Source: Oscheius sp. JU75 (lineage: Eukaryota > Nematoda > Chromadorea > Rhabditida > Rhabditidae). Taken from it: DNA of 64,000 nucleotides. Under the pieces are notes generated by a model. It was not told the origin of the DNA. It searched no databases and was given only the letters and a program-made list of their open reading frames with translations. Positions 24,558-33,899 of the stretch are shown in pieces; the first letter of the stretch is position 1; each line of letters starts with the position of its first letter. The stretch covers positions 2,046,001-2,110,000 of the forward strand of contig JASJZC010000004.1 of NCBI GenBank assembly GCA_037178855.1. The letters are read 5' to 3'. The position numbers were made by a program, and so were the translations under genes.

Positions 24558-26111
24558 ATGCGCACTCTCCTTGTCTCTGCACTTCTAGCGACCGTAGTCA
24601 GTGGCCAGTGGTGGACTGACAGCGGAAGCACCTCTGGTGACAGTAAGCCCTTATTTCTCTCTAAACGAACAGTCGAGCACTTGAAAGGGTCTATATTTAA
24701 TATTTGTGGTGAAAGACCCTTTCAGGTGACATTAACGGAGTTACCGATGCCACTGTTAGCATCCCTCCTCCAACAACCACTCCTACTAGAATTTTAGTTA
24801 CCACAACTTTTGCCCAACCTGCACCTTCCACTACCCGCAACACAGGATCCGACTCTCTCCAAGGACCTCAATGCCAGTGAGTTAAACAAATTTTTGTTTA
24901 AACTGCTTCAGGTGCAATGTGAGCACAGTCTGGGTAGACATGATTTTTGTTATGGATGCTTCTTCTGCCTCGACAGAACACGGTCTCGACGAAATGTGGG
25001 CTACCGTCGGTGAGTTGAATTTAGAATACAACCAATAGACAATTACAGGAACCATGCTTGATTTCTTCACTGTGACGAAGACCGGATACACGGGATCGGT
25101 GAGTTGAATTTTGAAGACAACCGATAGACAACTACAGAATTATACATCGCGTGTGGGAATTATCACATACGGCAACTCCGCAACCCTCATAAAAGGCTTG
25201 GGCACTGTCGACAATAATGATTTGGACAACATTTTCTCTCTTCCCTATAATGGAGACACGTTAACGAATCTCGAGGCTGGAATCCAGACTGCCGTAAGGC
25301 AATTTGAATCAGCGAATCATCGCTCCAACGTAGTCCAAGTCATGATCATCATGGCCTCGACATTCAATGAGGGAGGAGTCAATGCTCCCAAGCAGGCTGC
25401 TGACACGTTCAAGGAAAACGGAGGAAAGATTATCGTCTACAGTAAGACAGTTTCATCCAATTACACATTATTGTTTAGACTATGTCCAGGAGCACGGAGA
25501 CGAGGAACCAAAACTCGCGGAAATTGCTTCTCCTGGATACTTCTTGACGACCAAGAACAACACCTATCAGGATCTTGAACAGGCCATTTGTGATGGTAAG
25601 TCAGTTCAAAGAGATAGTCACTGTTTCAGCCAACTGTTTCTGTGCCCCGAACTACCAGAGCTACACCAGCTCTCTTCGCGGAACTCCTACTGCCGGCTGC
25701 TATGCTCCCGTTGAGATCCAAGCTAACTACCGTCTTGCTTCCAACAAGTGCAAGATGTTCAACAACGGATTCCTCTCTTATGACGAGTCTGCAGACAAGA
25801 GCTCTTTCCTCTCCAACCAATTCCTTCACAGTGGAACCATGTTTTTGATCGGGTATAGGGTTAAGAAGGTAATCTTAACTTGCAATCCTAGACTCGTTTA
25901 TGACAATGTTGACGGACGATGGGAGTGGGCGGACGGCTCCTCACCAGGAAACTATCAGCCATGGGCCTCGGGATATCCACCCAATGGAGCCAACAGTCAG
26001 ACCTGTGCCTTCGTCGACTCCAACTTGAACTGGCAGGCTACGGATTGCCGCAACGGATACCTGTATGTCTGTGAGGCACCTCCACTTGACTCTATGCACT
26101 ACTATAATTAA
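24558..26111 (+). CDS. Secreted vWA plus C-type lectin domain protein (CLEC family)
   Basis: A signal peptide (MRTLLVSALLATVVSGQWW) is followed by a Thr/Pro-rich spacer (PPPTTTPTRILVTTTFAQ), a vWA domain (MIFVMDASSASTEHGLDEMW, RVGIITYGNSATLI, FESANHRSNVVQVMIIMAS) and a C-type lectin domain (from NCFCAPNYQSY, through FLIGLVYDNVDGRWEWADGS, to CAFVDSNLNWQATDCRNGY, VCEAP). Introns are about 37-45 nt. The lectin domain lacks EPN/QPD and WND calcium motifs, so classical sugar binding is doubtful. Such vWA-CTLD proteins are typical of nematodes and are often expressed in intestine or in response to microbes; that role is family knowledge, not seen here. It ends MHYYN-stop at 26111. Confidence 0.85.
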
Positions 26112-26435
26112 ATACATCTTCGATTGTTTTTTTAGTTAAAGTAGATCAATGGTCACATGACCTCTCACTCTTGACTTAACCAGCGGGCAATTCCAGCTCT
26201 CAAGTTTCCTCCACTACTTACTTGTCATCCAATCCCCTGACTTGTCAGACTTGTTTGTGATCACGGCCTCCTATTTTTTAGAAAGCAGGTAATAAGTTTC
26301 ACTGGCGTAATGTTTGCCCATGTGGTCATCTTAAATTTATCCAGAAAAAAACTTGACGATTTTAACAAAAAGAGTAGCATGATAATGAAACACAATTACA
26401 GGGTTAAAAAGACAATCCTACGTTTCAGCAAACTT
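26112..26435. other. Intergenic, convergent 3' ends
   Basis: Sequence between the lectin gene (plus) and the RG-rich gene (minus). I see nothing beyond AT-rich tail sequence. Confidence 0.4.
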
Positions 26436-27631
26436 TTACAGGCGTAGCATAACATCTATATCCTTCTCTAAATCACAAGGGACCGCGTTGTCGAAAAAAC
26501 ATTTCTGAAACAAGCCAATGAAACTCTTAGAAAAGACAGCAAACCGTTTCGTGTAAGTTATGCACAGTAGCAAAGAGTCGACGGTGTTCGGTACAGCTGT
26601 GACAGTGTCTAAAGTTAACGCATCTGTAATATCCAACTGCGCGATCGATGTAATTCTTGACAACAGGAATGTCGAGCTGCTTCACCAGATGCATGATGGA
26701 ATTGCCAATATTCCAGAAGCTTCTCATAGCGGCATCTGAAATAAGGTAGAGTAAGGAACATTTGTGGCAATATCACCGTGATTGCACCTCAAAAATTGCT
26801 CGTCCGACATACGATGATTGTACAAAATTTCAAAGATTCTCTTCATTCCATCCCAGTTGGTAATGTTTCCGTTGATCAGGTCGTTACGCTTGCGCACAAA
26901 CTGCTCCAGCATCTAAAAATGGAGCAGTTGGTTGCAAAGATTGAAAACATACAAATCTGTGTACGTGGAAAACGTGTAGACGGGCACATACGAATTCCAC
27001 GTCACAGCTTTCTTTTGTGCCGAAGAAAAGATGATCTTTTCGCTGCGGGTAATTCATTCTGGCCTTCGTTGCAGCTATTCGTTCAATGGAAACACATTTA
27101 TTAGGCGGTTCGGGCGTTCCATCGCCCCACGAACCTACTCTTGTTTTCTGAGTATGCTGAAATTAGGGTTGAAAGATTATAAGAAGTGAACGTACGACAA
27201 CTGTCTCGACAACTTTTACAGCGGTGAAACTGTAGCTCGATTCATCTTCCAAGATAGAAGAAAATTTAGATCCCTGAAGCGACAAAATTGATAGACCATC
27301 GTCTAGCCTACTTCCTTGACAGAATGCACACTAACTGAACCGTGCGAAGTCAAATCTTCTTCATCGTCGGTGTACATACCACCGTCATTATTCATGTTGT
27401 AAGCCATCTCGGCCAGAAGCTTTAGGCTCTGAATCAATAAGTAAAATTAAAAGATAGACAATGAAAAACCTTCGCTTTTGTTTCTGCGGAAACATGCGGA
27501 GAACGCTTATCTGGGGGGATCCAGCGAGGCTGCGGGCGAGCTGTCCACTGCCGTGCACGGGTAGCTCTAGGTCTTCCACGACCTCGAAAGTCTCCTCGAT
27601 AGCCGAAACCGTGGTCGGGAACGTAATTCAT
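26436..27631 (-). CDS. RG-rich protein of unknown function
   Basis: The start at 27631 gives MNYVPDHGFGYRGDFRGRGR, an RG/RGR-rich basic N-terminus of the RNA-binding type. It continues to SAETKAK, a 40-nt intron, then SLKLLAEMAYNMNNDGG and an acidic stretch (MYTDDEEDLTSHGS). Later exons encode SYVPVYTFSTYTDLY, MLEQFVRKRNDLINGNITNW, RIFEILYNHRMSDEQFLRC and MRSFWNIGNSIMHLVKQLD. The 3' end is ambiguous: one frame stops at 26527, while another with better composition (SLLLCITYTKRFAVFSKSF) stops at 26436 but needs an unresolved junction near 26640. The middle exon near 27060-27170 is also uncertain. The helical C-terminal half looks like a folded domain I cannot name. Confidence 0.55.
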
Positions 27632-28182
27632 CTTGAGACGGCAAATCGTCTGAAAATTTTGAAAAAAAAACAAGGAAGGGAGGAGAAGCAACAAAGTCTA
27701 GGCCTGAATGTGTGAATACGCAACAGCAAAGTCTTTTTTTTCGGCTACGTTTTTAGTAGGCGAAAAAGCGAAATCTGACAGAATGTACGATGGAAGCAAA
27801 ACAGGAAAAGTTGAAAACACTTTAACACTGTTCGTGGTGGGACCCTTTTTCACTGAAAATGGGCCAAAATGAATAAAAAATCGACGAGAAACTTGAGATA
27901 ACGCCGATGTAAGCCACGAACAATGACTGCGTTTTCAACTTCTCAGCTGAACAGAATAAAGGAAACTCAGATAGAAGATAGGTCAAATTGCGGTCGCAAC
28001 CGCTGCAAGATCCGAATACGCAAAGTACGTAAAACGCGGCTGAAGTATTTTCGTTGAGACGCGCAAGTTAAATCACCTGTCCAGTCCTGCCAACTCCGGT
28101 TCGAACAGAACTTGTTGAAATCTGACTTGTCTTATAGACACATGTGGCTCTAAATGCTTATTTTCCAGTACGCAGCTTAAAA
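27632..28182. other. Intergenic stretch before ShKT copy C
   Basis: No gene recognised; the upstream region of the minus-strand RG-rich gene. Confidence 0.4.
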
Positions 28183-28371
28183 GACAGATCTCTTCTCTCT
28201 CTCTCTCTCTCTATTGACTATGCCTACAGGAGCCAGCAATATGAGACAATAGATTCAGCAGCCTGCAGCCATTAGTTGACTAAATCAACGGATTTGTGCA
28301 AGAACAAACAAAAAGGCGTTGGCAGGAGGTCAAACTCTGAATATTAACTGAGATCGGCAGATCAGTCGAGC

Positions 28372-28380
28372 TATATAAAA
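28372..28380 (+). promoter_or_regulatory. TATA-like box of ShKT copy C
   Basis: TATATAAAA about 35-42 bp upstream of the chosen start at 28414. It implies initiation just before that ATG and after the outer in-frame ATG at 28387. Confidence 0.6.
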
Positions 28381-28413
28381 AGATTCATGGCAAAAAAAAT
28401 CGCATCCACCAAA

Positions 28414-28835
28414 ATGTTCAAGCTGATCGTCCTTCTCGTTCTCGTCGCCGCTGCCTGGTCTCTCTGCAAAGACGCGAATCCTCGGTACGAATTTGACTGA
28501 TTCTCTTTTTGTTCCCAGTTAGTTCACCTCGACTGACTTATCGCTATAAAAAAAACTGTCCTGCAGCTGTCCCCAATGGAAACAAAATGGCTTCTGCACC
28601 AGTTCGTTCTACAGTGATCAAGTTGGTCTGTGTCCGGAAACCTGCGGTCTATGTGTCAACGGAAACTGTGTCGACAGGAATGTGACAGAGTGAGTTCAAT
28701 CCTTAACTCTAACTAGTCTAGTTAAGTTGTATGCGATGGGTGATCAACGGCTTCTGTGACTCGAGAACATCCAAGTATTCTCAAGCCCAGATCATGACAT
28801 ACTGTCCAGCCAGTTGCGGATTATGTAATAATTGA
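28414..28835 (+). CDS. Secreted two-domain ShKT peptide, copy C
   Basis: Exons 28414-28484, 28567-28689 and 28727-28835 (introns 82 and 37 nt) give 303 nt, about 100 residues. It has the same signal peptide and the same two ShKT domains as copy A, with twelve cysteines in the ShKT spacing and no visible disabling change. The 37-nt second intron joins VDRNVT to DCMRWVINGFC, recreating the typical CVDRN..DC..W..NGFC start of an ShKT domain, which supports the splice model. AATAAA at 28844-28849 gives the 3' end. The product is secreted; its target is unknown. Confidence 0.82.
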
Positions 28836-28843
28836 GAAATGAC

Positions 28844-28849
28844 AATAAA
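28844..28849 (+). terminator. Polyadenylation signal of ShKT copy C
   Basis: AATAAA 9 nt after the stop codon; the same signal is present on minus after copy A (about 15352-15357). Confidence 0.55.
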
Positions 28850-29194
28850 CATCTTTATAGAGTCATATTTCGTAGAAACTCTGTTACATATATGACCACG
28901 TCATTCAAAAAGGGGAAGGAGAGCACGTGTCGTTTGACTATCACAGCTAATTGTTTTGACTTGTGCTCGACATCCCCCACTTGAAAAGGAAAAAAAAGGA
29001 ACCCGTTTTAATAGTATATAGCAATTGAGTAGAGAAGAATGGACAAAAGAGGGGGGACACTGGGAAGACAGTGCACCGGAGAGGGAGATCATCAGAGGGA
29101 AGACCTGAGAATGACCGAATCGCACTTTTTGGAATCCGTTGAAAGGCTTTTGAACTGATATTGGAAGAAAGATCGTGGGATTCGGCAGTAGACT

Positions 29195-29308
29195 CTACAG
29201 AAATGCGTCAGATACCTCCTCGACTCGCGAGATCAGTTCGTGACTGGACAGACGAGAGACGCGCATCTCCTCTCCACCATTCGGCATCCGAACTGCCTCA
29301 GGAGATGA
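29195..29308 (-). pseudogene. Duplicated C-terminal fragment of unc-103
   Basis: Encodes on minus the same last 38 codons as the true unc-103 end (from [20 protein letters not shown] to EVSDAFL-stop). Upstream of the break the frame runs into unrelated sequence, and no ERG exons exist nearby. It is a passenger of the ShKT duplication and downstream of, and antisense to, ShKT copy C transcription. Confidence 0.85.
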
Positions 29309-29310
29309 CA

Positions 29311-29955
29311 TGGTGGCAGCTCCTCCTGACGGGCTAAGGCCAACTGGACTCTCTTTTTCTCTGATCGTCATCCCGATCCCGATGACGATCAAAGAGACAC
29401 TAGAGACGTGACCCACTCATCCAAAGTGCAGATTTCGTCTTGTCAAATATTGTCGGAACACAGCAGTTTACGATTTTGAACTCTTCATGGAACTTTTTTT
29501 TCTTTCCAATTCTTAAGCCCAATTCTGAGTAAGATAAATGCTTAGTGTGCGACCGCGATTCCTTGACCGATTGGCGAACAGGCTGAAACATACTTGCGGT
29601 CTTCTGATGGACGACAACAACCTGTCTTGCTGGGGAAAAATAACGAAATGTGGGCACAAGCTGTAAGCTGAACAAGTCGCGAAGACAGACGATGCGTGTC
29701 AAGGCTCAGAGTGTTGCCTGTAGGCAAAGCCGCAGGATAAAAGTAGAAGACTGTTAGACCATAGGTTATGCCCAATTTTATCCAGACTCGGCATGACGAA
29801 ACACGGCGTACTCCAAGAAAAGGATCGGAGGGAGGAACCAGTCACTGGAGTATTAACCTATCTACTGATGAGTCTTCTGATCTACTGATGAGCCACTCGA
29901 TTAAAAAAAAGAGATCAAGCCAAGGTAAAACGGTTTATGTAATGTACAAATAAAT
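29311..29955. other. Intergenic stretch
   Basis: Between ShKT copy C and the thiolase 3' end; no gene recognised. A small inverted repeat (GATCGTCATCCCGATCCCGATGACGATC, 29363-29390; arms GATCGTCATC / GATGACGATC) could form a hairpin. Confidence 0.4.
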
Positions 29956-31654
29956 TCAGACACGTTCGAGAAGAACCGCGATTCCTTGACCGCCGCCAAT
30001 GCACGCTGATCCAATTCCGTATTTCAAGTTGCGACGACTGAAATATGGACTTTACACCAGGAATAAGAAAATTATACGTGAGTTCATGAGAAAGATGAAC
30101 GGTAATCCTGGCACCAGAAGCACCCAGTGGATGTCCGAGAGCGATAGCACCTGAATAATATAGTTGCTTCACGTAGTATTCAGAGCTGACCTCCATTTAG
30201 GTTGAACTTGTCCATCGGAATTTTCAACTCTCGCTGAACAGCAAGAGCTTGTGGGGCAAAAGCCTCGTTCACTTCAAATAGGTCAATGTCATCGAACTTG
30301 ACTCCGGTTTCAGCGAGAACCTTCTTAATTGCGGGAGCCGGACCAATTCCCATGACATCGGGAGAAACACCTCAAACTAAAATAAGGACCAAGCAGCAGA
30401 ATAACTAACCAACTGATGCATAGCCAACTACACGAACCAGAGGCTTGAGGTTGTGCTTAGAAATGGCTTCCTCACCAGCGACAACGAGAGCAGCTGCTCC
30501 GTCGGAAATTCCACTGGCATTACCAGCGTTAACAGTGCCATCTTTGACGAAGACAGGACGCAACTTAGAAAGATTTTCCAAGCTGGACTTTTCAAGATTC
30601 GGATGTTCGTCTTTCTAAACTTTGACTAATTAAATATAAGGAATGTCATCTCTCTACTACTAAAGCCAATCGTGTTCGTGTGGTACCACGAGAAAAAAAG
30701 CTGGCAAATCATGGCATGTCAAGAATTAAGTTGACGTGTCAACTTTTGGAAAACTTGGGGACTTAAGCTATTGAAGAAGCGGCGCAGCCGCCTGTTGACA
30801 ATGCTAATTCAAGACTATCTAGGGACGGCAAAGCCATCCTAGACAACTGTTTACCTCAAAGGTCTCTTCCCCCTTCTTTCCCTTGACGGTCATTGGCGCG
30901 ATCTCGTTCTTGTAAATGCCAGCCTCGTAAGCTTTCCTCCAGAGTGATTGAGAACGGAAGGCGAATTCATCAGCATCCTTCCTTGTAACCTTGTACTGGG
31001 CTCCAAGTTTTTCAGCTGTCTCGCCCATCAACATCTTGGCGAAAGAATCACGAACAGAGTTCCAGAGGACGTCTTCGAACTGAACGGGCCGGTCGAGGCT
31101 GGGGACAATAAACTTACTTCGTAGTTGGCTCCCAATGCAGTTCCGAACCTAACATTCCTCACAACAAATGGGTATTGAGACATGTTCTCCGTCCCGCCAG
31201 CAACAACAATAGAAGATTCGCCGGTTTTGATTTGCTGTAAAAATGCAGTTGGGTGAGATGCACAGAATGATATACCATAGATGCTTGTGAAATGGCTTCA
31301 AAGCCCGAACCACAGAGACGGTTAACAGCTAGTGCTCCGACGTGCAGAGGAATGCCGGTTTTGAGGCCAATGTGCCTCGGCATGTAAATCCCGTCTTTCG
31401 AAGACCCGCCATACACACAGCCTAAAAATACGACGTAACATATGAGCATAAAAGTATATGTGTAGCAAGACTCCTCAGAAGGTGAACGTACCGAATACAA
31501 CATGATCCACATTATCAGCTTTCACTCCAGCATGCTGAAGAGCGGCCGTTGTAGCCACAACACCAATTTCCGTAGCACTTGTATTTTTCAGCTTGCCCCC
31601 GAAAGTACCAAAGGCAGTGCGTTTAGCTCCAACGATGAAGACATTTTTGGACAT
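29956..31654 (-). CDS. acaa-2: 3-ketoacyl-CoA thiolase, mitochondrial (ACAA2-type)
   Basis: Start [20 protein letters not shown] at 31654, with an acceptor-like TTTCAG 5 nt upstream. The thiolase hallmarks are all present: the nucleophilic cysteine in [46 protein letters not shown], the histidine loop [18 protein letters not shown] and the second catalytic cysteine in [16 protein letters not shown]-stop. [17 protein letters not shown] resembles ACAA2 more than the acetoacetyl-CoA thiolases. It catalyses the last, thiolytic step of beta-oxidation. Most introns are short, but one (about 30615-30854) is 240 nt. It is the last gene of a five-gene minus-strand run. Confidence 0.93.
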
Positions 31655-31952
31655 GATGGCTGAAACAACAAGAAATTATTGGAGAAAGAAGTGACGGAGA
31701 TGCTGCGGTACAAAGTCCACACGACCGTCGCGCAAGTGCAAAGATATGCCGAAAACAGTGCTAGCTTTGATAAGCAGTTAATGACGTTTGAGCTTTTGAG
31801 CTTGCCTTGAAAACGTGAATATGCAATAAAACATAGTAAAGAGGGCAAATACATGCAGCATTCGAGAACTAATACAAATGGTTCGAAGACTTGTTCAGAA
31901 TGGTATTTATTTGTTGAGAAATACATACAGCTACTGGTTGAAATATTGGCTC

Positions 31953-32165
31953 CTAATTGTCGACGATCGAATCGAGGCCAGAGAGTCTATACTGGTTGCC
32001 GGTGAGTCTGTGATCCCTCTTCGACAGCTCGACTCGTTGCGGTGTGCAATAGTTCCTTCTATAGGCTCGTCCCACGTCCCATTTGTTGAAAGGATAGCTC
32101 ATGTAGACGGCGCCGGCAACAAAAGCAGTGGTAATAATACCCGAGTAGAACTGTTCGAACCACAT
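31953..32165 (-). CDS. NADH:ubiquinone oxidoreductase subunit NDUFA1 (MWFE)
   Basis: A single exon of 70 residues starting MWFEQFYSGIITTAFVAGAV: the eponymous MWFE start followed by one transmembrane helix. It ends in the conserved basic/aromatic tail (ELSKRDHRLTGNQYRLSGLD; mammalian subunit: MERDRRISG..). It is an accessory subunit of complex I in the inner mitochondrial membrane. A splice acceptor (CTTTCTTCCAG) abuts the ATG directly, which suggests spliced-leader addition. An AATAAA-like signal follows near 31911. Confidence 0.9.
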   Translation of the reverse strand: MWFEQFYSGIITTAFVAGAVYMSYPFNKWDVGRAYRRNYCTPQRVELSKRDHRLTGNQYRLSGLDSIVDN

Positions 32166-32510
32166 CTGGAAGAAAGAAGATAGACGTTACATTCGAGAAG
32201 GCATAGGCAGTAAAAACCGGGTTCACTTGGTACTTCGCAAAGTTTTTTGAGAAGGCACATTTGCGATGGATAAAAGCAAAAAAGGACAGGATCGCGCCGA
32301 CAGCCGGACTTGTGTTGCTGCTAAATTGCGCGCAACTTAAACCGTCACAATCCGAATCTCGTTGGTTTTTATTCAAAGTTGTTGTGAGGTTTAGTGCAGA
32401 AACTGCGGATGGTATAGATATGTGTCTAAACATATGTGAACAAAAGGTACATATTGGAAAGTGTTTGTATACACAAAAATAACCGTCATTATCAGAACCG
32501 ACCACAAAGT

Positions 32511-32832
32511 CTATTTGAACGCGTATCGAAAGAGCAAAACGATTAGAATTATTATGAAGGCCGTGAAGAATAAGAGCATAAGTGAAGTTGCTGATGTCTT
32601 GATACACCACATATATCGTTGATATCGGGTGGATGTAGTGCTTGTTCGGGTAACTGTGGAGGCTGAGAGAAAGGTATTTAATCTTTCGTGGAAACCCACT
32701 GGTCCGATATGTGTATCCAGGAGTAGTTGTTTGACTAGAAGATGTTCTGTATATTGGCAAGGTCGGTCCACTGAGAGAAGAGATCTCTTGTAAAGGAGTG
32801 GAGGGAATTGAATAAGCTGGAGGTGGTTCCAT
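32511..32832 (-). CDS. Small tail-anchored membrane protein with a PPxY motif
   Basis: Two exons separated by a 38-nt intron (GTGGGTTT..TCTCAG). The N-terminus MEPPPAYSIPST carries a PPxY motif, a ligand for WW domains such as those of Nedd4-type ubiquitin ligases. A Ser/Thr-rich stretch leads to TSTRYQRYMWCIKTSATSL and a C-terminal hydrophobic helix (LMLLFFTAFIIILIVLLFRY) ending AFK-stop. Length is about 85-90 residues. I do not recognise an orthologue. Orientation and spacing place it inside the run between the ferredoxin and NDUFA1 genes. Confidence 0.65.
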
Positions 32833-33011
32833 TAGCTAGTACGATTACGGAGAAAAAGCATCACGAGGGGAAGGACTGTTTAGTCAGCCGGTGGCAGAGG
32901 CAACAGCTCCCCAGATGAAAGAACGCCTTTACCTACTTTTATGGAGTCATTCTGGCTGATTAAAATGAGGTTAAAGACTATTTGTTCTTTTTGCGCTTTG
33001 GACGAATATAA

Positions 33012-33596
33012 TCAAAGTTGACGAGCGTCTTTTTTTGCAGTCGGAACCGTCACAAGAACTACTTCGGGGTCACTGTCCAGTAGTTTCACCTAAACCATTT
33101 CACTATTTGGATTTCAAAACACTAACCTGGCATCCCAGCCTTGATCGATCATGAAGTTCTGGGGCCAAATCGAGCAAATCCATTTCTTCACTCTCTTCAC
33201 CCAATGGGTTGACTTGGTTCACTCGTCGAAAATGAGCACTCTCCAGAATGACGTGGCATGTGCAGCAAGCCAGTGTACCTGGAAGATCGTCATCAGTCCA
33301 GTGAAGCGTGATTCTAGGTTGTTTTGTGATTCAAGTCGTTTTGTGAGATCACTCTTCTATAGACAAAAATCTCACCATCGCATGCTCCAAATCCATCCAA
33401 AGCAAGATCGTTATTAACAACTACATCCAGCAGACTGTCTCCGACCTGAACAGACGAAAAGAATAAGCGAACTAAGAAGACAAACTTTCCCCCTCCCTCC
33501 GAACTCTTCTTCGCCACAGATATACTTCACTTGTCGAAGCATCGACGAGAAGAATCTGCTAGATTGTCTCGACGACATGGGAAAGTGGCGAAACAT
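33012..33596 (-). CDS. Mitochondrial [2Fe-2S] ferredoxin (adrenodoxin/FDX family)
   Basis: Start at 33596 (MFRHFPMSSRQSSRFFSSML: basic, Ser/Arg-rich presequence) with CTCTCAG 2 nt upstream. After a 39-nt intron comes VGDSLLDVVVNNDLALDGFG, then the cluster-binding ACDGTLACCTCHVIL (Cys-X5-Cys-X2-Cys) and the fourth cysteine in RLGCQ. SEEMDLLDLAPELHDRSRLG is the typical adrenodoxin segment. It ends KKDARQL-stop. It would pass electrons from ferredoxin reductase in iron-sulfur cluster and heme/steroid pathways. The presequence to core link is shorter than in human FDX1/FDX2. Confidence 0.88.
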
Positions 33597-33899
33597 TGCT
33601 GAGAGACAATTATTGGCCTAACTAGGATGACCGAGTACTGAAATGGCTACAAGATACCGTATAACTGACGAAACAAGTGATACCGGAAAATGTTCATTGT
33701 TCAGCATGAAAACCTTATTCAGGGGTGGCAAAATATAAATAACATGTTTCTTACAAGGAAAACCTAGGCCGATCTGATTTGGGTGGGGAAATTACCGAAA
33801 ATAATGGGGCTATTAGTACGGATAAAACATTCGGGCGGTGGGAATTGGTAAAACGACATTCAAATACACAAGGAAGAGGATTGAAATGATAGATATTAG

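Larger units (their letters stand above)
28183..29310 (+). repeat. Inverted repeat copy C: ShKT gene plus tail of unc-103
   Basis: Reverse complement of 14889-16010. It begins at GACAGATCTC inside a CT run and ends at GGAGATGACA, in the middle of the unc-103 last-exon sequence. Flanks on both sides are unrelated to those of copy A. No terminal repeats or target-site duplication are evident by eye, so a segmental duplication fits better than a transposon. Confidence 0.9.

Noticed and set aside
28183-29310. ShKT block considered as a transposon
   Set aside because: No terminal inverted repeats, target-site duplication or transposase. One edge lies inside a host exon, so segmental duplication fits better.
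32059-32832. 257-codon uninterrupted minus frame spanning the PPxY gene and NDUFA1
   Set aside because: It reads through the PPxY-gene intron and intergenic DNA. The spliced PPxY protein and the MWFE start in other frames explain the region better.
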